NCBI GenBank assembly: GCA_947253945.1
Contig: CAMYAY010000006.1
Span: 1 to 64,000 of the forward strand
DNA from: an uncultured Candidatus Saccharibacteria bacterium
GTDB lineage: Bacteria > Patescibacteriota > Saccharimonadia > Saccharimonadales > Saccharimonadaceae
Length of the DNA stretch: 64,000 bases
Direction: 5' to 3'
A program made the translations under genes and the position numbers. Below the pieces are notes generated by a model, which saw only the letters and a list, made by a program, of their open reading frames with translations, was not told the DNA's origin and searched no databases. This document shows, one piece after another, positions 35,908-44,778 of the stretch; the first letter of the stretch is position 1; each line of letters begins with the position of its first letter.

Positions 35908-36243
35908 CTACAGCAGCTTAATCCGGATACCAAGCACGCCAAACTTGGCTTGCAATTCTGGCGTATAAAATTCACTCAGCGCAGCTAGCAGCTCGGGCTT
36001 GGTCATGCTCGCATCGGCTAGAAGCGATATATCAAAGTCCTCAAACAGCTCCGCAAACGACGCGTACCGCAGCAGCCCAACCACTTTAGCCTGCAAAGTA
36101 GCGCCATCCGCCCGCGCAAACTCAATGGTGTCGCCCAGACTAATTTGCTGACGCTTCTCGTCGTATAGTCGCAACTCAATGCGCTTGGTGCCGCGCTGAA
36201 TAAAATCAAAATATTTTGGCTGCAAGTTCATCTTGTGCTTCAT
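35908..36243 (-). CDS. ASCH domain protein
   Basis: The product has 111 residues. KYFDFIQRGTKRIELRLYDEKR, then LGDTIEF and KVVGLLRYASFAELF form the ASCH beta-barrel, a fold linked to RNA binding and, in some members, N4-acetylcytidine hydrolysis. The E-x-R-L motif is present. TATAAT (36250-36255) lies six bases before the ATG: leaderless. Confidence 0.85.
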   Translation of the reverse strand: MKHKMNLQPKYFDFIQRGTKRIELRLYDEKRQQISLGDTIEFARADGATLQAKVVGLLRYASFAELFEDFDISLLADASMTKPELLAALSEFYTPELQAKFGVLGIRIKLL

Positions 36244-36249
36244 ACTAAA

Positions 36250-36255
36250 ATTATA
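36250..36255 (-). promoter_or_regulatory. -10 element, leaderless ASCH gene
   Basis: TATAAT on the minus strand with a six-base gap to the start codon at 36243. Divergent to serS. Confidence 0.75.
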
Positions 36256-36290
36256 TACTAAAGTTCATCACCCGCAAGCCACCCAAATTG

Positions 36291-36299
36291 TGGTAAAAT
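36291..36299 (+). promoter_or_regulatory. Extended -10 promoter, leaderless serS
   Basis: TGGTAAAAT with a six-base gap to the ATG at 36306. Confidence 0.75.
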
Positions 36300-36305
36300 T
36301 AAGGT

Positions 36306-37556
36306 ATGTTAGACATTAAATTTATTCGCAACAATGCCGAACTTGTCCAGAAGTCGGCCGATGCGAAGGGGTATAAAATCAACCTCAAGCGTCTCCTCGA
36401 GTTAGATGAGGCCAAGCGCAACCTTGGCCAGAAAATCGACCAAATGCGCTCTAAGCGCAACCAACTTGCGGCCGAGATGAAGGGTAAGGGCGGCAAGCCA
36501 GACCCAGAGCTAGTGGCAGAGGGTAAGCAGCTCAAGACCGACCTCGCCAAGGAAGAGTCCGACCTCAAGGATATCTCCACCGAGCTGACTGACCTTATCA
36601 ACCAAGTGCCGAACGTCATCTTTGACGACGTCCCGATGGGCGGCGAAGAAGACAGCGTGCCTGTCAAGTACTGGGGCGACAAAAAGACCCACGGCGTGGA
36701 CCACCTCGATTACGCCGTCGCGCGCGGTTGGGTTGACTTTGACCGCGGCGCCAAGGTTGCCGGCGCTAAGTTCTATTACATTAAGAACGAGCTCGCACTC
36801 CTTGAGAACGCGCTACTCCAATTTGGCCTCAAGAAGATGCTTGAGCACGGCTTCACCTTTATGACCGTGCCACATATGGTCAACGGCCGCGTCTTCGCTG
36901 GCACTGGCTTCACACCGCGCACCAGCGACCAGAGCGACGAGTACTTTATTGAGCACGAAGACCTTGGCCTCATCGCCACTGCTGAGATGTCCATCACTGG
37001 TTACCACATGGATGAAATTATCGACGAGAAGGACTTACCGATGTTCTACGCAGGCTACTCACCATGCTACCGCAAGGAAGCAGGCGCCGCCGGCAAGCAC
37101 ACGCGCGGCCTCTTCCGCGTCCATCAATTTAACAAGCTAGAAATGTACGCCTTCTGCCTACCAGAGCAGAGCAAAGAGATTCACGAGAAGATTCGTAGCA
37201 TCGAAGAGGAGATTTGGCAGGAACTCGGCATCCCATACCGCGTCATCAACATCGCCGCGGGTGACCTCGGCGCCCCAGCTGCCAAGAAGTACGACATTGA
37301 ATACTGGAGCCCATACGACCAGACTTATCGCGAGCTCACCAGCTGCAGCAACTGTACCGACTTCCAAGCCAACACCGTCATGACTCGCGTCCGCCGCAAA
37401 GACGGCACCATTGAGAGCTTGCACACCCTCAACGGCACCGCCATTAGCATGGCACGCACCATGGTGGCTGTCCTCGAGAACTACGCCCAAGATGGCGGAA
37501 AACTCGTAGTGCCAGAGCCACTCCGCCCATACCTTGGCGGCCGCAGGGAGCTATAG
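36306..37556 (+). CDS. serS: Seryl-tRNA synthetase
   Basis: Class II synthetase charging tRNA-Ser. The product has 416 residues: N-terminal coiled-coil arm (about 27-105, KRNLGQKIDQMRSKRNQLAAE), then motif 1-like VPHMV, motif 2 (YSPCYRKEAGAAGKHTRGLF, RVHQF) and motif 3 (NGTAISMARTMVAVLE). Normal length, leaderless. Confidence 0.97.
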   Translation: MLDIKFIRNNAELVQKSADAKGYKINLKRLLELDEAKRNLGQKIDQMRSKRNQLAAEMKGKGGKPDPELVAEGKQLKTDLAKEESDLKDISTELTDLINQVPNVIFDDVPMGGEEDSVPVKYWGDKKTHGVDHLDYAVARGWVDFDRGAKVAGAKFYYIKNELALLENALLQFGLKKMLEHGFTFMTVPHMVNGRVFAGTGFTPRTSDQSDEYFIEHEDLGLIATAEMSITGYHMDEIIDEKDLPMFYAGYSPCYRKEAGAAGKHTRGLFRVHQFNKLEMYAFCLPEQSKEIHEKIRSIEEEIWQELGIPYRVINIAAGDLGAPAAKKYDIEYWSPYDQTYRELTSCSNCTDFQANTVMTRVRRKDGTIESLHTLNGTAISMARTMVAVLENYAQDGGKLVVPEPLRPYLGGRREL

Positions 37557-37570
37557 TATTTATGGCTAGT

Positions 37571-37579
37571 GTGCTATAA
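37571..37579 (+). promoter_or_regulatory. Extended -10 promoter of hpf
   Basis: TGCTATAAT, with AAGGAGGAA before the ATG at 37608. Confidence 0.8.
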
Positions 37580-37607
37580 TAGTAATATAACCTTAAGGAG
37601 GAACGCT

Positions 37608-37988
37608 ATGAGCGACAAACAGCTAAATATTGAAATCTCAGGCACTAACTACGATTTGACCAGCCGCGAGCGCGACTATATCCACAAGAAGTGTGCCAAG
37701 TTGATTGATTACATCCCACGTCACGGGCGCGAATCAGCCTTCGCTGCTACCAAAGTGACCTTGATTAACCAGAAGAACGACAATAAGTACCAGTGCGACG
37801 TAGCGCTCACTTTGCCAGACAAGACCCTGTCGGCAAGCGAGACCGCGCCAAACGCCCTTGCTGCAATCGACATCATTGAGCAGAAGCTCCGCGGCCAAAT
37901 TCGCCGCTACAAGACCGAGCGTCGTAACGATGGCGTCCGCACCGGTGGCATTATGGCCTTCATCAAGCGCTCATTGCGCCGCCGCTAA
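37608..37988 (+). CDS. hpf: Ribosome hibernation promoting factor, short form
   Basis: HPF/RaiA-family proteins bind the 30S decoding site and inactivate ribosomes in poor growth. The product has 126 residues: the beta-alpha-beta-beta-beta-alpha domain (IEISGTNYDLTSRERDYIHKK, CDVALTLPDKTLSASETAPN, AIDIIEQKLRGQIRRYKTER), without the long-HPF dimerisation domain, plus a short basic end. AAGGAGGAA fixes the start. Confidence 0.93.
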   Translation: MSDKQLNIEISGTNYDLTSRERDYIHKKCAKLIDYIPRHGRESAFAATKVTLINQKNDNKYQCDVALTLPDKTLSASETAPNALAAIDIIEQKLRGQIRRYKTERRNDGVRTGGIMAFIKRSLRRR

Positions 37989-37997
37989 GCTAAACTG

Positions 37998-38023
37998 AAG
38001 CCCCTCTAGGAAGGGGCTTTTTC
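37998..38023 (+). terminator. Terminator of hpf
   Basis: AAGCCCCT/AGGGGCTT, six-base loop, TTTTCT. Confidence 0.93.
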
Positions 38024-38067
38024 TACTAAAAAAAGAGTCGTTAAGGCACGACTCAAGCCATTTGGGC

Positions 38068-38517
38068 TTACGCCCAAGTTATTAGGTTAAAAACAGTTAT
38101 ATTAAATATCGCTAAAGCAATACTAGCTAACACCGCACAACCGTGCACCGTCTCCAAGCTACTTGGCGACGCAGACAACAGTGAGCCTAAGCACAGCATG
38201 GCAGCTATTGCCGCCACTGCCATCACGTCACGATTGCAGTTTATCTTGCACGGCGCTGCCGTTGGCAGCTGGCTATGCTTCGATGGCCGCCACATCACGT
38301 AAAACGAACCGTAGCAGCCAATTAACGTGAGTATTATACCTATACCGAAAAAATTGCTCCAGACAGCATCTCCGCTCAGCGACCTCAGCCGCAATGCCGC
38401 GCAGACCAACATTGTCATAGCAATTTTGCTAACGAGTAAACCGAACAAAAAATACAGCCGGCAGGCAAGTGTTGACCCGCGCCACCGCTCAAAAAATCGA
38501 TTCAAGACCTTAGCCAT
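38068..38517 (-). CDS. Four-helix membrane protein with a GUACAUU leader
   Basis: Not recognised. The product has 149 residues: a basic start, then four hydrophobic helices (about 19-41, 54-74, 92-112, 120-147). The start at 38517 is chosen because ATGGAGG lies nine bases upstream; upstream ATGs belong to the leader. It has no similarity to the FDR array but carries the same kind of leader. Confidence 0.75.
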   Translation of the reverse strand: MAKVLNRFFERWRGSTLACRLYFLFGLLVSKIAMTMLVCAALRLRSLSGDAVWSNFFGIGIILTLIGCYGSFYVMWRPSKHSQLPTAAPCKINCNRDVMAVAAIAAMLCLGSLLSASPSSLETVHGCAVLASIALAIFNITVFNLITWA

Positions 38518-38521
38518 TTTT

Positions 38522-38599
38522 TTAACCTCCATTGCGTAATGTACATGCACCATCGTGGCACAATGCCCATATTATAACACAATCAAGCGTATTGCGCAA
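38522..38599 (-). promoter_or_regulatory. Promoter and GUACAUU leader of the four-helix gene
   Basis: TTGCGC, 17 bases, TATAAT (38571-38576) with extended TG. The leader can pair GCCA-cga-TGGT, then GTACATTA, then a separate GGAGG. Confidence 0.75.
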
Positions 38600-38632
38600 A
38601 AGCTAATACTATAGTCAAACAGGGGATGGTTG

Positions 38633-38641
38633 TGCTATAAT
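38633..38641 (+). promoter_or_regulatory. Extended -10 promoter of secA
   Basis: TGCTATAAT, leader of about 30 bases with GAGGGAGAA. Confidence 0.8.
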
Positions 38642-38677
38642 TAAAGCTGTATCACATAAGTGAGGGAGAAATAATTA

Positions 38678-41599
38678 ATGCCAACCAAAGACAAAGTCCT
38701 CGGAAAGGTGTTCGGCGACCCACAAAAGAAGATTGTGAAGCGCCTACGCAAGCGAGTTGACGAAATCAATGCTTTAAGCGATAAGTATGCCAATATGACT
38801 GACGCGGAACTAGCCAAGCAAACGGCTATTTTGCGCCAGCGCCTAGAAGAAATTCAGCGCAAACACGCCTTGACCACGGCTAAGGCAACCAAGACAACAA
38901 AAAAGTCGAGCGATGTCCTCGCGGCCGACGCCGCCGAGCGCAAGCTGGTCAACAAGCTCAGTGAAGCCGACCGCGAGCGCTACGCCAAGGTCGGTACTGC
39001 CACCATCGACGACTTCAACGCCATCGATGCCATTCGCGCGCGCCGCGCTAGCCTACGCCGCAAGGATGCCCTAAACGAAATCCTACCTGACGCCTTCGCG
39101 CTCGTCCGCGAGATGTCGACCCGCGTTCTCGGCCAGCGTCAGTACGACGTGCAGCTCATGGGTGGAATTGTCCTCCACGAGGGCAATATTGCCGAGATGC
39201 GCACCGGTGAAGGCAAGACCTTGGTCGCAACCGCGCCGATTTACCTCAACGCCTTAACTGGCCGCGGCGTTCACATGGTGACCGTCAACGATTACCTCGC
39301 CCAGCTCCACGGCGGCTGGATGGGCAAGCTCTACCACGCGCTTGGCCTCAGTACCGGCGTGATTATTAACGAGCAGAGCTTTATTTACGACCCTGAGTAC
39401 GAAAACACCGACCACTACGACAAGCGCATGTCGCACCTCAAGCCGTGTTCACGTAAGGAAGCCTATGCTGCCGACATTACCTACGGCACCAACAATGAAT
39501 TCGGCTTCGACTACTTGCGCGACAACATGGTGAGTGAGCCAAGCCTACTGCGCCAGCGCGAACTAAACTTCGCCATCGTCGATGAGGTCGACTCCATTTT
39601 GATTGACGAAGCACGTACGCCGCTGATTATTTCCGCGCCGGCCGCCGACAATCCTGACCTCTATATCAAGTTTGCCGCCATTGTCGACCAGCTCACCCCG
39701 CCAAGCAAGGTGATTACCAAGCATGGCTTGATGAACCCATTCACCGGCAAGCCAATTGACCCAGACGACGACGAAGAGCCAGATGGCGACTATGAGGTTG
39801 ATGAGAAGCGCCACTCAGTCGCTTTGACCGACCAAGGTGTTGAGAAGGTAGAGAAGCTCCTCGGTCTGAAGAATCTCTTCTCGCCAGAGCACATCCGCAG
39901 CGTTTACCACCTTGACCAAGCCCTCAAGGCCCGCGCTCTCTTTAAGCGCGACAAGGATTACGTAGTAACCTCTGACGGCGAAGTCATCATCGTGGATGAA
40001 TTCACCGGCCGCTTGATGAAGGGCCGCCGTTATAGCGAAGGTCTCCACCAGGCAATTGAGGCTAAGGAGCACGTCACCGTGCGTCAGGAGTCTCAGACGC
40101 TCGCCACCATTTCGTTCCAGAACTACTTCCGCCTTTACGACAAGCTTTCCGGCATGACCGGTACAGCATTTACTGAAGCCGAGGAGTTCCAGCAGATTTA
40201 TGGCCTCGATGTCATTCAGATTCCAACCAACCGTGTCCCACAGCGCCAAGACCACCAAGACATGATTTTCAAGTCAGAGCGCGCCAAGATTAACTACATC
40301 GTCAAGATGGTAGCCAACTACCACAAGCAGGGGCGACCAGTGCTGATTGGTTCCGCTTCAATTGCCAAGAACGAGCTCATTAGCGCCGCTCTCGACAAGG
40401 CAGGACTGAAGCATGAAACGCTGAACGCAAAGAACAACGAGCGCGAAGCTGAGATTATCGCCCGCGCCGGTCAGCTGGGTGCTATCACCCTCGCCACCAA
40501 CATTGCCGGTCGTGGTACCGATATCATGCTCGGCGAAGGCGTAGCCGACAAGGGCGGTCTAGTAGTGATTGGTTCTGAGCGCCACGAGTCACGTCGTATC
40601 GACAACCAGCTCCGCGGTCGTTGTGGCCGTCAGGGCGACCCAGGTGACACCTACTTCTGCGTGTCCACTCAAGATGACCTAATGCGCATTTACCAGGGCG
40701 AGCGCATCGCTTCCACCATGGAGCGCATGGGCTTCCCAGATGATGTGCCGCTAAAGAACCGCGCCCTTACCAAGATTTTGGAGGCCGCACAAAAGCGCGT
40801 GGAAGGCTTTAGCTTTGACACCCGCAAGAACGTGGTGCAGTACGATAACGTCATCAACCGCCACCGCAAGGTGGTCTACGGCATCCGCCGCAAGATTTTG
40901 AAGGGTGACGACATCTCGCCAGAGATTCTCCGCCTCGCCGACGCCTTCGTTACAGACCTCTTGAAGCGTTACAACAAGAAGCACATTGACGAAATCACCG
41001 AGAAGTTCACCGATGTTTTCCCACTTGACCTCGACCAAGCCAAGAACATCGTCGCCATCAAGAATGACAAAAAGCGCCTCACTGCCGCCCGCAAGGCTAT
41101 CCTCACACTTTACGACCTCAAGGAAGATGAGTTGGGCGACGAGCTACTCCGCGGTGCCGAGCGCGAAGTCTACATGCAGGTACTCGATGTCCTCTGGATG
41201 CAGCACCTTGAGAACATGCAGCACCTCCGCGAAGGTATTCACTGGCGCAGTGTCGGTCAGCGCGACCCACTCGTGGAATACCGCATGGAGAGCCAGAAGC
41301 TATTCGAGTCTTTGCAGCACAACTTGCAGGTTGAAGTCCTTTCGGTAGTCTTTAACCTCCACCGCAACGACGTCAACGCCGACCAAGTCACCGACGACAC
41401 CTACGACAGTGACCTCACTAAGGCCGCCGAAAGTGCCGTTGAGCGGGGCGTCAACGAAGCCGCCGAGCCAACCGAACGAATCGACAGCGACGACTTTAAG
41501 GTGAAGCCGCAAGACGACCAAGCCAAGAACCGTGCCCGCCGCGTGGCTCAGAAGAAGAAAAAGCAAGAGCGTCAGAACCGCAAGAAGGGCCGCAAGTAA
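38678..41599 (+). CDS. secA: Preprotein translocase ATPase SecA
   Basis: SecA drives Sec-dependent export. The product has 973 residues. Walker A MRTGEGKT near 172, DEVDSILIDEARTPLIIS, QRQDHQDMIF and TNIAGRGTDIMLGEG are all present, with the scaffold and wing domains in order. There is an extra charged linker at about 60-110. The C-terminal zinc motif (CXCX8C[HC]) is absent and the chain ends in a lysine/arginine tail, so SecB-type binding is not expected. Confidence 0.97.
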   Translation: MPTKDKVLGKVFGDPQKKIVKRLRKRVDEINALSDKYANMTDAELAKQTAILRQRLEEIQRKHALTTAKATKTTKKSSDVLAADAAERKLVNKLSEADRERYAKVGTATIDDFNAIDAIRARRASLRRKDALNEILPDAFALVREMSTRVLGQRQYDVQLMGGIVLHEGNIAEMRTGEGKTLVATAPIYLNALTGRGVHMVTVNDYLAQLHGGWMGKLYHALGLSTGVIINEQSFIYDPEYENTDHYDKRMSHLKPCSRKEAYAADITYGTNNEFGFDYLRDNMVSEPSLLRQRELNFAIVDEVDSILIDEARTPLIISAPAADNPDLYIKFAAIVDQLTPPSKVITKHGLMNPFTGKPIDPDDDEEPDGDYEVDEKRHSVALTDQGVEKVEKLLGLKNLFSPEHIRSVYHLDQALKARALFKRDKDYVVTSDGEVIIVDEFTGRLMKGRRYSEGLHQAIEAKEHVTVRQESQTLATISFQNYFRLYDKLSGMTGTAFTEAEEFQQIYGLDVIQIPTNRVPQRQDHQDMIFKSERAKINYIVKMVANYHKQGRPVLIGSASIAKNELISAALDKAGLKHETLNAKNNEREAEIIARAGQLGAITLATNIAGRGTDIMLGEGVADKGGLVVIGSERHESRRIDNQLRGRCGRQGDPGDTYFCVSTQDDLMRIYQGERIASTMERMGFPDDVPLKNRALTKILEAAQKRVEGFSFDTRKNVVQYDNVINRHRKVVYGIRRKILKGDDISPEILRLADAFVTDLLKRYNKKHIDEITEKFTDVFPLDLDQAKNIVAIKNDKKRLTAARKAILTLYDLKEDELGDELLRGAEREVYMQVLDVLWMQHLENMQHLREGIHWRSVGQRDPLVEYRMESQKLFESLQHNLQVEVLSVVFNLHRNDVNADQVTDDTYDSDLTKAAESAVERGVNEAAEPTERIDSDDFKVKPQDDQAKNRARRVAQKKKKQERQNRKKGRK

Positions 41600-41651
41600 C
41601 TAGCAGCCCATAAGCCACCGCACTCCAAGTCAGAGCAGCAGGGCTAAGCCA

Positions 41652-41690
41652 ATAAAAATACCCCTAGTGACTAGTCGCTAGGGGTATTTG
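41652..41690 (+). terminator. Bidirectional terminator between secA and the FDR array
   Basis: AAATACCCCTAG/CTAGGGGTATTT; T-rich on both strands, so it can end secA and the first array gene. Confidence 0.92.
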
Positions 41691-41697
41691 GTAGGTG

Positions 41698-42588
41698 TTA
41701 TAGCTGAAGGTTATCTAAGTACATTCGCACAATACTGTGCTCGTGCAAGATTCCCGGGTTGGCAATGCAAGGCACTAACTCTAGCGACACCGCGTCTGCG
41801 TTCAGTTCATGCGCATACTGCGGCAGTAGCACTTGGCGTACAAGGCGCTTAACCTCGGCCTCGGTTGAAGCCACCGCTGCCAGTTGCCTGACTGGCGTCA
41901 TAAAGTATTCGCTCGGCGTATCGTTATAAAAATTACGTACGTGAAGTGACTCCAGCGACTGCCGGTCGAACAAGTAAATCATGCTTGTGCCGTTTTTGTC
42001 GCCCGCCATCCGGCCATAAAACACCGCGAATCGCGACCGCTCAAATATGCCGTCATAACGCTGATGTACCGCATCATAAACATGCTGTCGCGGCTGCGGC
42101 AACTCATCCGCCACGCGGTCAATTGTTGAACACTCCCAATTCTGGTTGTACGGCGCCGCATTCAGCACCATGCGCACATCAGTGCTGCAAGTCGTCTCTA
42201 GCCAGCGCAAATAAACGCGCTCACCAGTAGTGGTCAGCTTCTGTGAGTCGCGCCATTTAGCGTTAAATCGCTTCAGATTCTGGCAAACATCGCGCATAAT
42301 CGCGTCGCGGTCGGTATGAGGCTGGATCATCAGTCCACCAAACGGCATCAGCTCATAGCGCAGGCATTTACCACCCACATCACACACGCGCCAAGTCCGC
42401 CGGTAGTCCAAGTGGTCAAACAAGTAGACCAAGTTGCTCTCCGCGCCATCGGTATCATAGACATTGATGAGCCACGGCTCGTAGCGATCACGTTCCGCGC
42501 TCGCTGCTTTCACTCGAATCCGCTGCAACACATCACCTTCATCGCCGCCCTGAAGCGGCATCGGTTCAGCTATCTCCATTTTTACCAT
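41698..42588 (-). CDS. FDR-array protein 1 (two units)
   Basis: Family not recognised. The product has 296 residues. Unit 1 has a hydrophobic strand NLVYLFDHLDY near 56 and CLRYELMP; unit 2 has RFAVFYGRMAG and MIYLFDRQSLESLHVRNF near 190-215, YFMTPVRQL, then VRMYLDN at the end. Soluble, without signal peptide or membrane helix. The start at 42588 follows the conserved leader; the in-frame extension to 42651 only translates that leader. Own promoter and terminator. M-K-M-E-I-A-E-P marks the EIVEP subgroup. Confidence 0.85.
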   Translation of the reverse strand: MVKMEIAEPMPLQGGDEGDVLQRIRVKAASAERDRYEPWLINVYDTDGAESNLVYLFDHLDYRRTWRVCDVGGKCLRYELMPFGGLMIQPHTDRDAIMRDVCQNLKRFNAKWRDSQKLTTTGERVYLRWLETTCSTDVRMVLNAAPYNQNWECSTIDRVADELPQPRQHVYDAVHQRYDGIFERSRFAVFYGRMAGDKNGTSMIYLFDRQSLESLHVRNFYNDTPSEYFMTPVRQLAAVASTEAEVKRLVRQVLLPQYAHELNADAVSLELVPCIANPGILHEHSIVRMYLDNLQL

Positions 42589-42671
42589 TGTAATGTACCA
42601 CCTTTCGGTCGTTAGGCTACCCAGCGCAGCCCAATTGTTGCGATTATACAAGATTACGCTACATTTGTCAA
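42589..42671 (-). promoter_or_regulatory. Array leader 1
   Basis: TTGACA (42666-42671), 17 bases, TATAAT (42643-42648). Hairpin I GGCT/AGCC, hairpin II ACC-GAAA-GGT holding AAGGTGG, then GTACATT and ATG. Confidence 0.92.
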
Positions 42672-42689
42672 TGCAACTACAGAGGTGGC

Positions 42690-42719
42690 AAAATTAAACC
42701 ACCCCATAGCGGGGTGGTT
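42690..42719 (-). terminator. Terminator of array gene 2
   Basis: AACCACCCC/GGGGTGGTT with TTTAATTTT on the minus strand. Confidence 0.9.
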
Positions 42720-42734
42720 AGTAGTTGGAATCAA

Positions 42735-43613
42735 TTACAGCTTTACCGCCAAGCGGTACTCGCATTCATTTGCGCTCAGTGCCAAATTGGCATGATAATG
42801 AATTAGCGGCAATGGGTCGTCCGAACGCTGGTCGCTACGCCATTTGGCGTTAATATGCCCGAGGTAGTAAATAGCAGCGCGCTTCACTTCGTCATAGTCT
42901 GGCTCGCCAGGCAAGAGAAGAGTCGTGATATCCTGCACGTAGTGCTGTGGCTTAGCGCGACCGACTAAATTGCGTACGCGACGCAAGTTCTTTATCTCAT
43001 GACGGTCAAACAGCGACAATCGCACCATCTTTTCGCCCTCATAATCGAGCACCGCATAGTAAGCAATGTAACGGTCTTGGCCATTTCGCCAATTGTAATT
43101 ATTGCGCATACGCTGCTTAAACTTCTTTACAAAAGCTTGGCTAATTTGGTCAATCAAGATGCGCGGATGCGATTCTCTAGCATATAAACCACGGTCAAGC
43201 ACAGTAATGCGCGCCTCTGAACTATCATAATTGCTCGTAATGGCAGAGTAGGTGACATCAATATCATTTTGATTCTGAAACCACTCGCGGTCGACTTTTG
43301 AAAGACGCGACTGAATAGCCTTCAAGATGTCGTCCGAACAAGCTTGTCCATAGAGATCAATCTGGTAACGTGGCGTCATCTCACAACGCACAATTCCGCC
43401 GCCCTCATTGCAGACCAGTGCCGCGTAGTCAACCGACATCCGGTCAAAAATTGCCACCGTAGACACCTTACTACTCGGGCAAGAGCAGTCATATGCCACC
43501 GCCACATAACGGTCAAGCGGGCCATCAGGGCCGTAACCCTCTTCGAGGCGCTGACGAATATTCGCCACCATGCCGTCGCTCAGGTTCTTCACCGATTCTA
43601 CAATTTCCAACAT
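42735..43613 (-). CDS. FDR-array protein 2 (clearest two-unit repeat)
   Basis: Family not recognised. The product has 292 residues. It shows the internal duplication best: LDRYVAVAY (33-41) / QDRYIAYYA (179-187), VAIFDRMS (53-60) / LSLFDRHE (199-206), W111 / W258, a period of about 147 residues; each unit is preceded by an IRQRLEEGY or FKQRMRNNY helix. Soluble. The start at 43613 sits one base after the GTACATTA box. Confidence 0.87.
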   Translation of the reverse strand: MLEIVESVKNLSDGMVANIRQRLEEGYGPDGPLDRYVAVAYDCSCPSSKVSTVAIFDRMSVDYAALVCNEGGGIVRCEMTPRYQIDLYGQACSDDILKAIQSRLSKVDREWFQNQNDIDVTYSAITSNYDSSEARITVLDRGLYARESHPRILIDQISQAFVKKFKQRMRNNYNWRNGQDRYIAYYAVLDYEGEKMVRLSLFDRHEIKNLRRVRNLVGRAKPQHYVQDITTLLLPGEPDYDEVKRAAIYYLGHINAKWRSDQRSDDPLPLIHYHANLALSANECEYRLAVKL

Positions 43614-43697
43614 TTAATGTACCACCTTCCTAAGGTCCGGGGCTACCTAATGTAGCCCAATACTCTACATTATACAAGAAAAAAGCATAATTGTCAA
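43614..43697 (-). promoter_or_regulatory. Array leader 2
   Basis: TTGACA, 17 bases, TATAAT (43669-43674), both consensus. Hairpin I GGGCTAC/GTAGCCC, hairpin II ACCTT-agg-AAGGT (compensatory change relative to ACC/GGT), GTACATT. Confidence 0.93.
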
Positions 43698-43743
43698 TAA
43701 GATAAGCTCTAACGTCAAGCCAAAGGGGTAGGTCTGCCGACAA

Positions 43744-43776
43744 TAAGAAAAAGCTCCTAGCGTAACGCTAGGAGCT
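43744..43776 (-). terminator. Terminator of array gene 3
   Basis: AGCTCCTAGCG/CGCTAGGAGCT, then TTTTTCTT. Confidence 0.93.
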
Positions 43777-43789
43777 ATGGCTTTAATTA

Positions 43790-44611
43790 TTAGAGGTCAA
43801 CGCGCAGGCGAGCCTGAGCAAATTCCGGATGGAACTGGTTATTGCGGTAGACAACATCTACTAACGAGCTATAAGCGCCAAAGCAAGTCGTGCCTTCTTT
43901 AGCACCGTTTTTACGGTCAAGCAGATAATCATAATGCAACAGTTGCGTTACATCGCGTTTGCAATTGCTTTTACCAGTTAAGTCCTCCACGTACAGAACA
44001 GCATCCATGTAGTAATACTCTTCAGTGTGGTCAACCCTACCATCAGCATCGCGGCTCAGCCAAGTAACTTTATGCAGTTTATCGACATTTTGACGGTCAA
44101 ACAATACAGTCATTGCAACATCATGTCCATCGCGCTCACAAGTGGTGCGCAATACAACAAATCGGTTGCTAACTATACTGTGAATACTGTACTTATACGT
44201 CAATTGCTTTATAACTTCACTGCGCTTAGAATCGCGAATCGATTCTAGATGAGCGAACTGCAGTGGCGCCTTGGCGTCAGTCTTGCGATAAGCAGCAATT
44301 TCATTGCTTACGGCAACGGACTTTGGGGCTAAATCGCAAGGTTGCGCTACGGTGTATCCGTCCTTTGAGTATACAACATTACGTTGTAACTTCGTGTAAG
44401 GGAACACGGTGTAGTTCTTATGCTGATTATTGTCATCGAAAACTTCTGTCACGGTCATACGCGTCAAGTCGTAGTTCAAATGGAACGGTTGTCCATTCTG
44501 GTCTACAATTGCGCTATGCTTCGCGGTTTCGTTAACGATGTCTTCTAACGTCGCTTTTACTGCATCTTGATTGTAAGAGCGGACTTCGTCTAATACTTCT
44601 ATTCCAGCCAT
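43790..44611 (-). CDS. FDR-array protein 3
   Basis: Family not recognised. The product has 273 residues. The C-terminal unit is clear (NRFVVLRTTCERDG, MTVLFDRQNVDKLHKV, YYYMDAVLYVED, final ARLRVDL); the N-terminal unit has drifted and lost RY and FDR. Groups with proteins 5 and 7, which share LFDRQ.VDKL and YYYM.AVL. Soluble. Its leader carries two copies of the box. Confidence 0.82.
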   Translation of the reverse strand: MAGIEVLDEVRSYNQDAVKATLEDIVNETAKHSAIVDQNGQPFHLNYDLTRMTVTEVFDDNNQHKNYTVFPYTKLQRNVVYSKDGYTVAQPCDLAPKSVAVSNEIAAYRKTDAKAPLQFAHLESIRDSKRSEVIKQLTYKYSIHSIVSNRFVVLRTTCERDGHDVAMTVLFDRQNVDKLHKVTWLSRDADGRVDHTEEYYYMDAVLYVEDLTGKSNCKRDVTQLLHYDYLLDRKNGAKEGTTCFGAYSSLVDVVYRNNQFHPEFAQARLRVDL

Positions 44612-44729
44612 TTTAATGTGCCAACCTTTCCGGTCAATAATTATTGGGTAATGTACAAAGCTTTCGCTTCTCTGAGATATTTTACTATCTCAATACTTAT
44701 ACTATACAACTTTTTATGCTTATTGTCAA
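44612..44729 (-). promoter_or_regulatory. Array leader 3, with two boxes
   Basis: TTGACA (44724-44729), 17 bases, TATAGT. Hairpin I TGAGATA/TATCTCA. GTACATT occurs about 45 bases before the start and GCACATT directly before it, after ACC-GGAAA-GGT. Confidence 0.88.
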
Positions 44730-44746
44730 TAGCGGTTATGTATAGA

Positions 44747-44774
44747 AATACCCCTGACGCTAGGTCAGGGGTTA
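44747..44774 (-). terminator. Terminator of array gene 4
   Basis: CCCCTGAC/GTCAGGGG, then TATTTCTA on the minus strand. Confidence 0.9.
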
Positions 44775-44778
44775 ATGG

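Noticed and set aside
42589..42651. N-terminal extensions such as TERWYITM repeated in several array proteins
   Set aside because: The shared residues arise from translating the conserved leader; real starts lie after the GUACAUU box.
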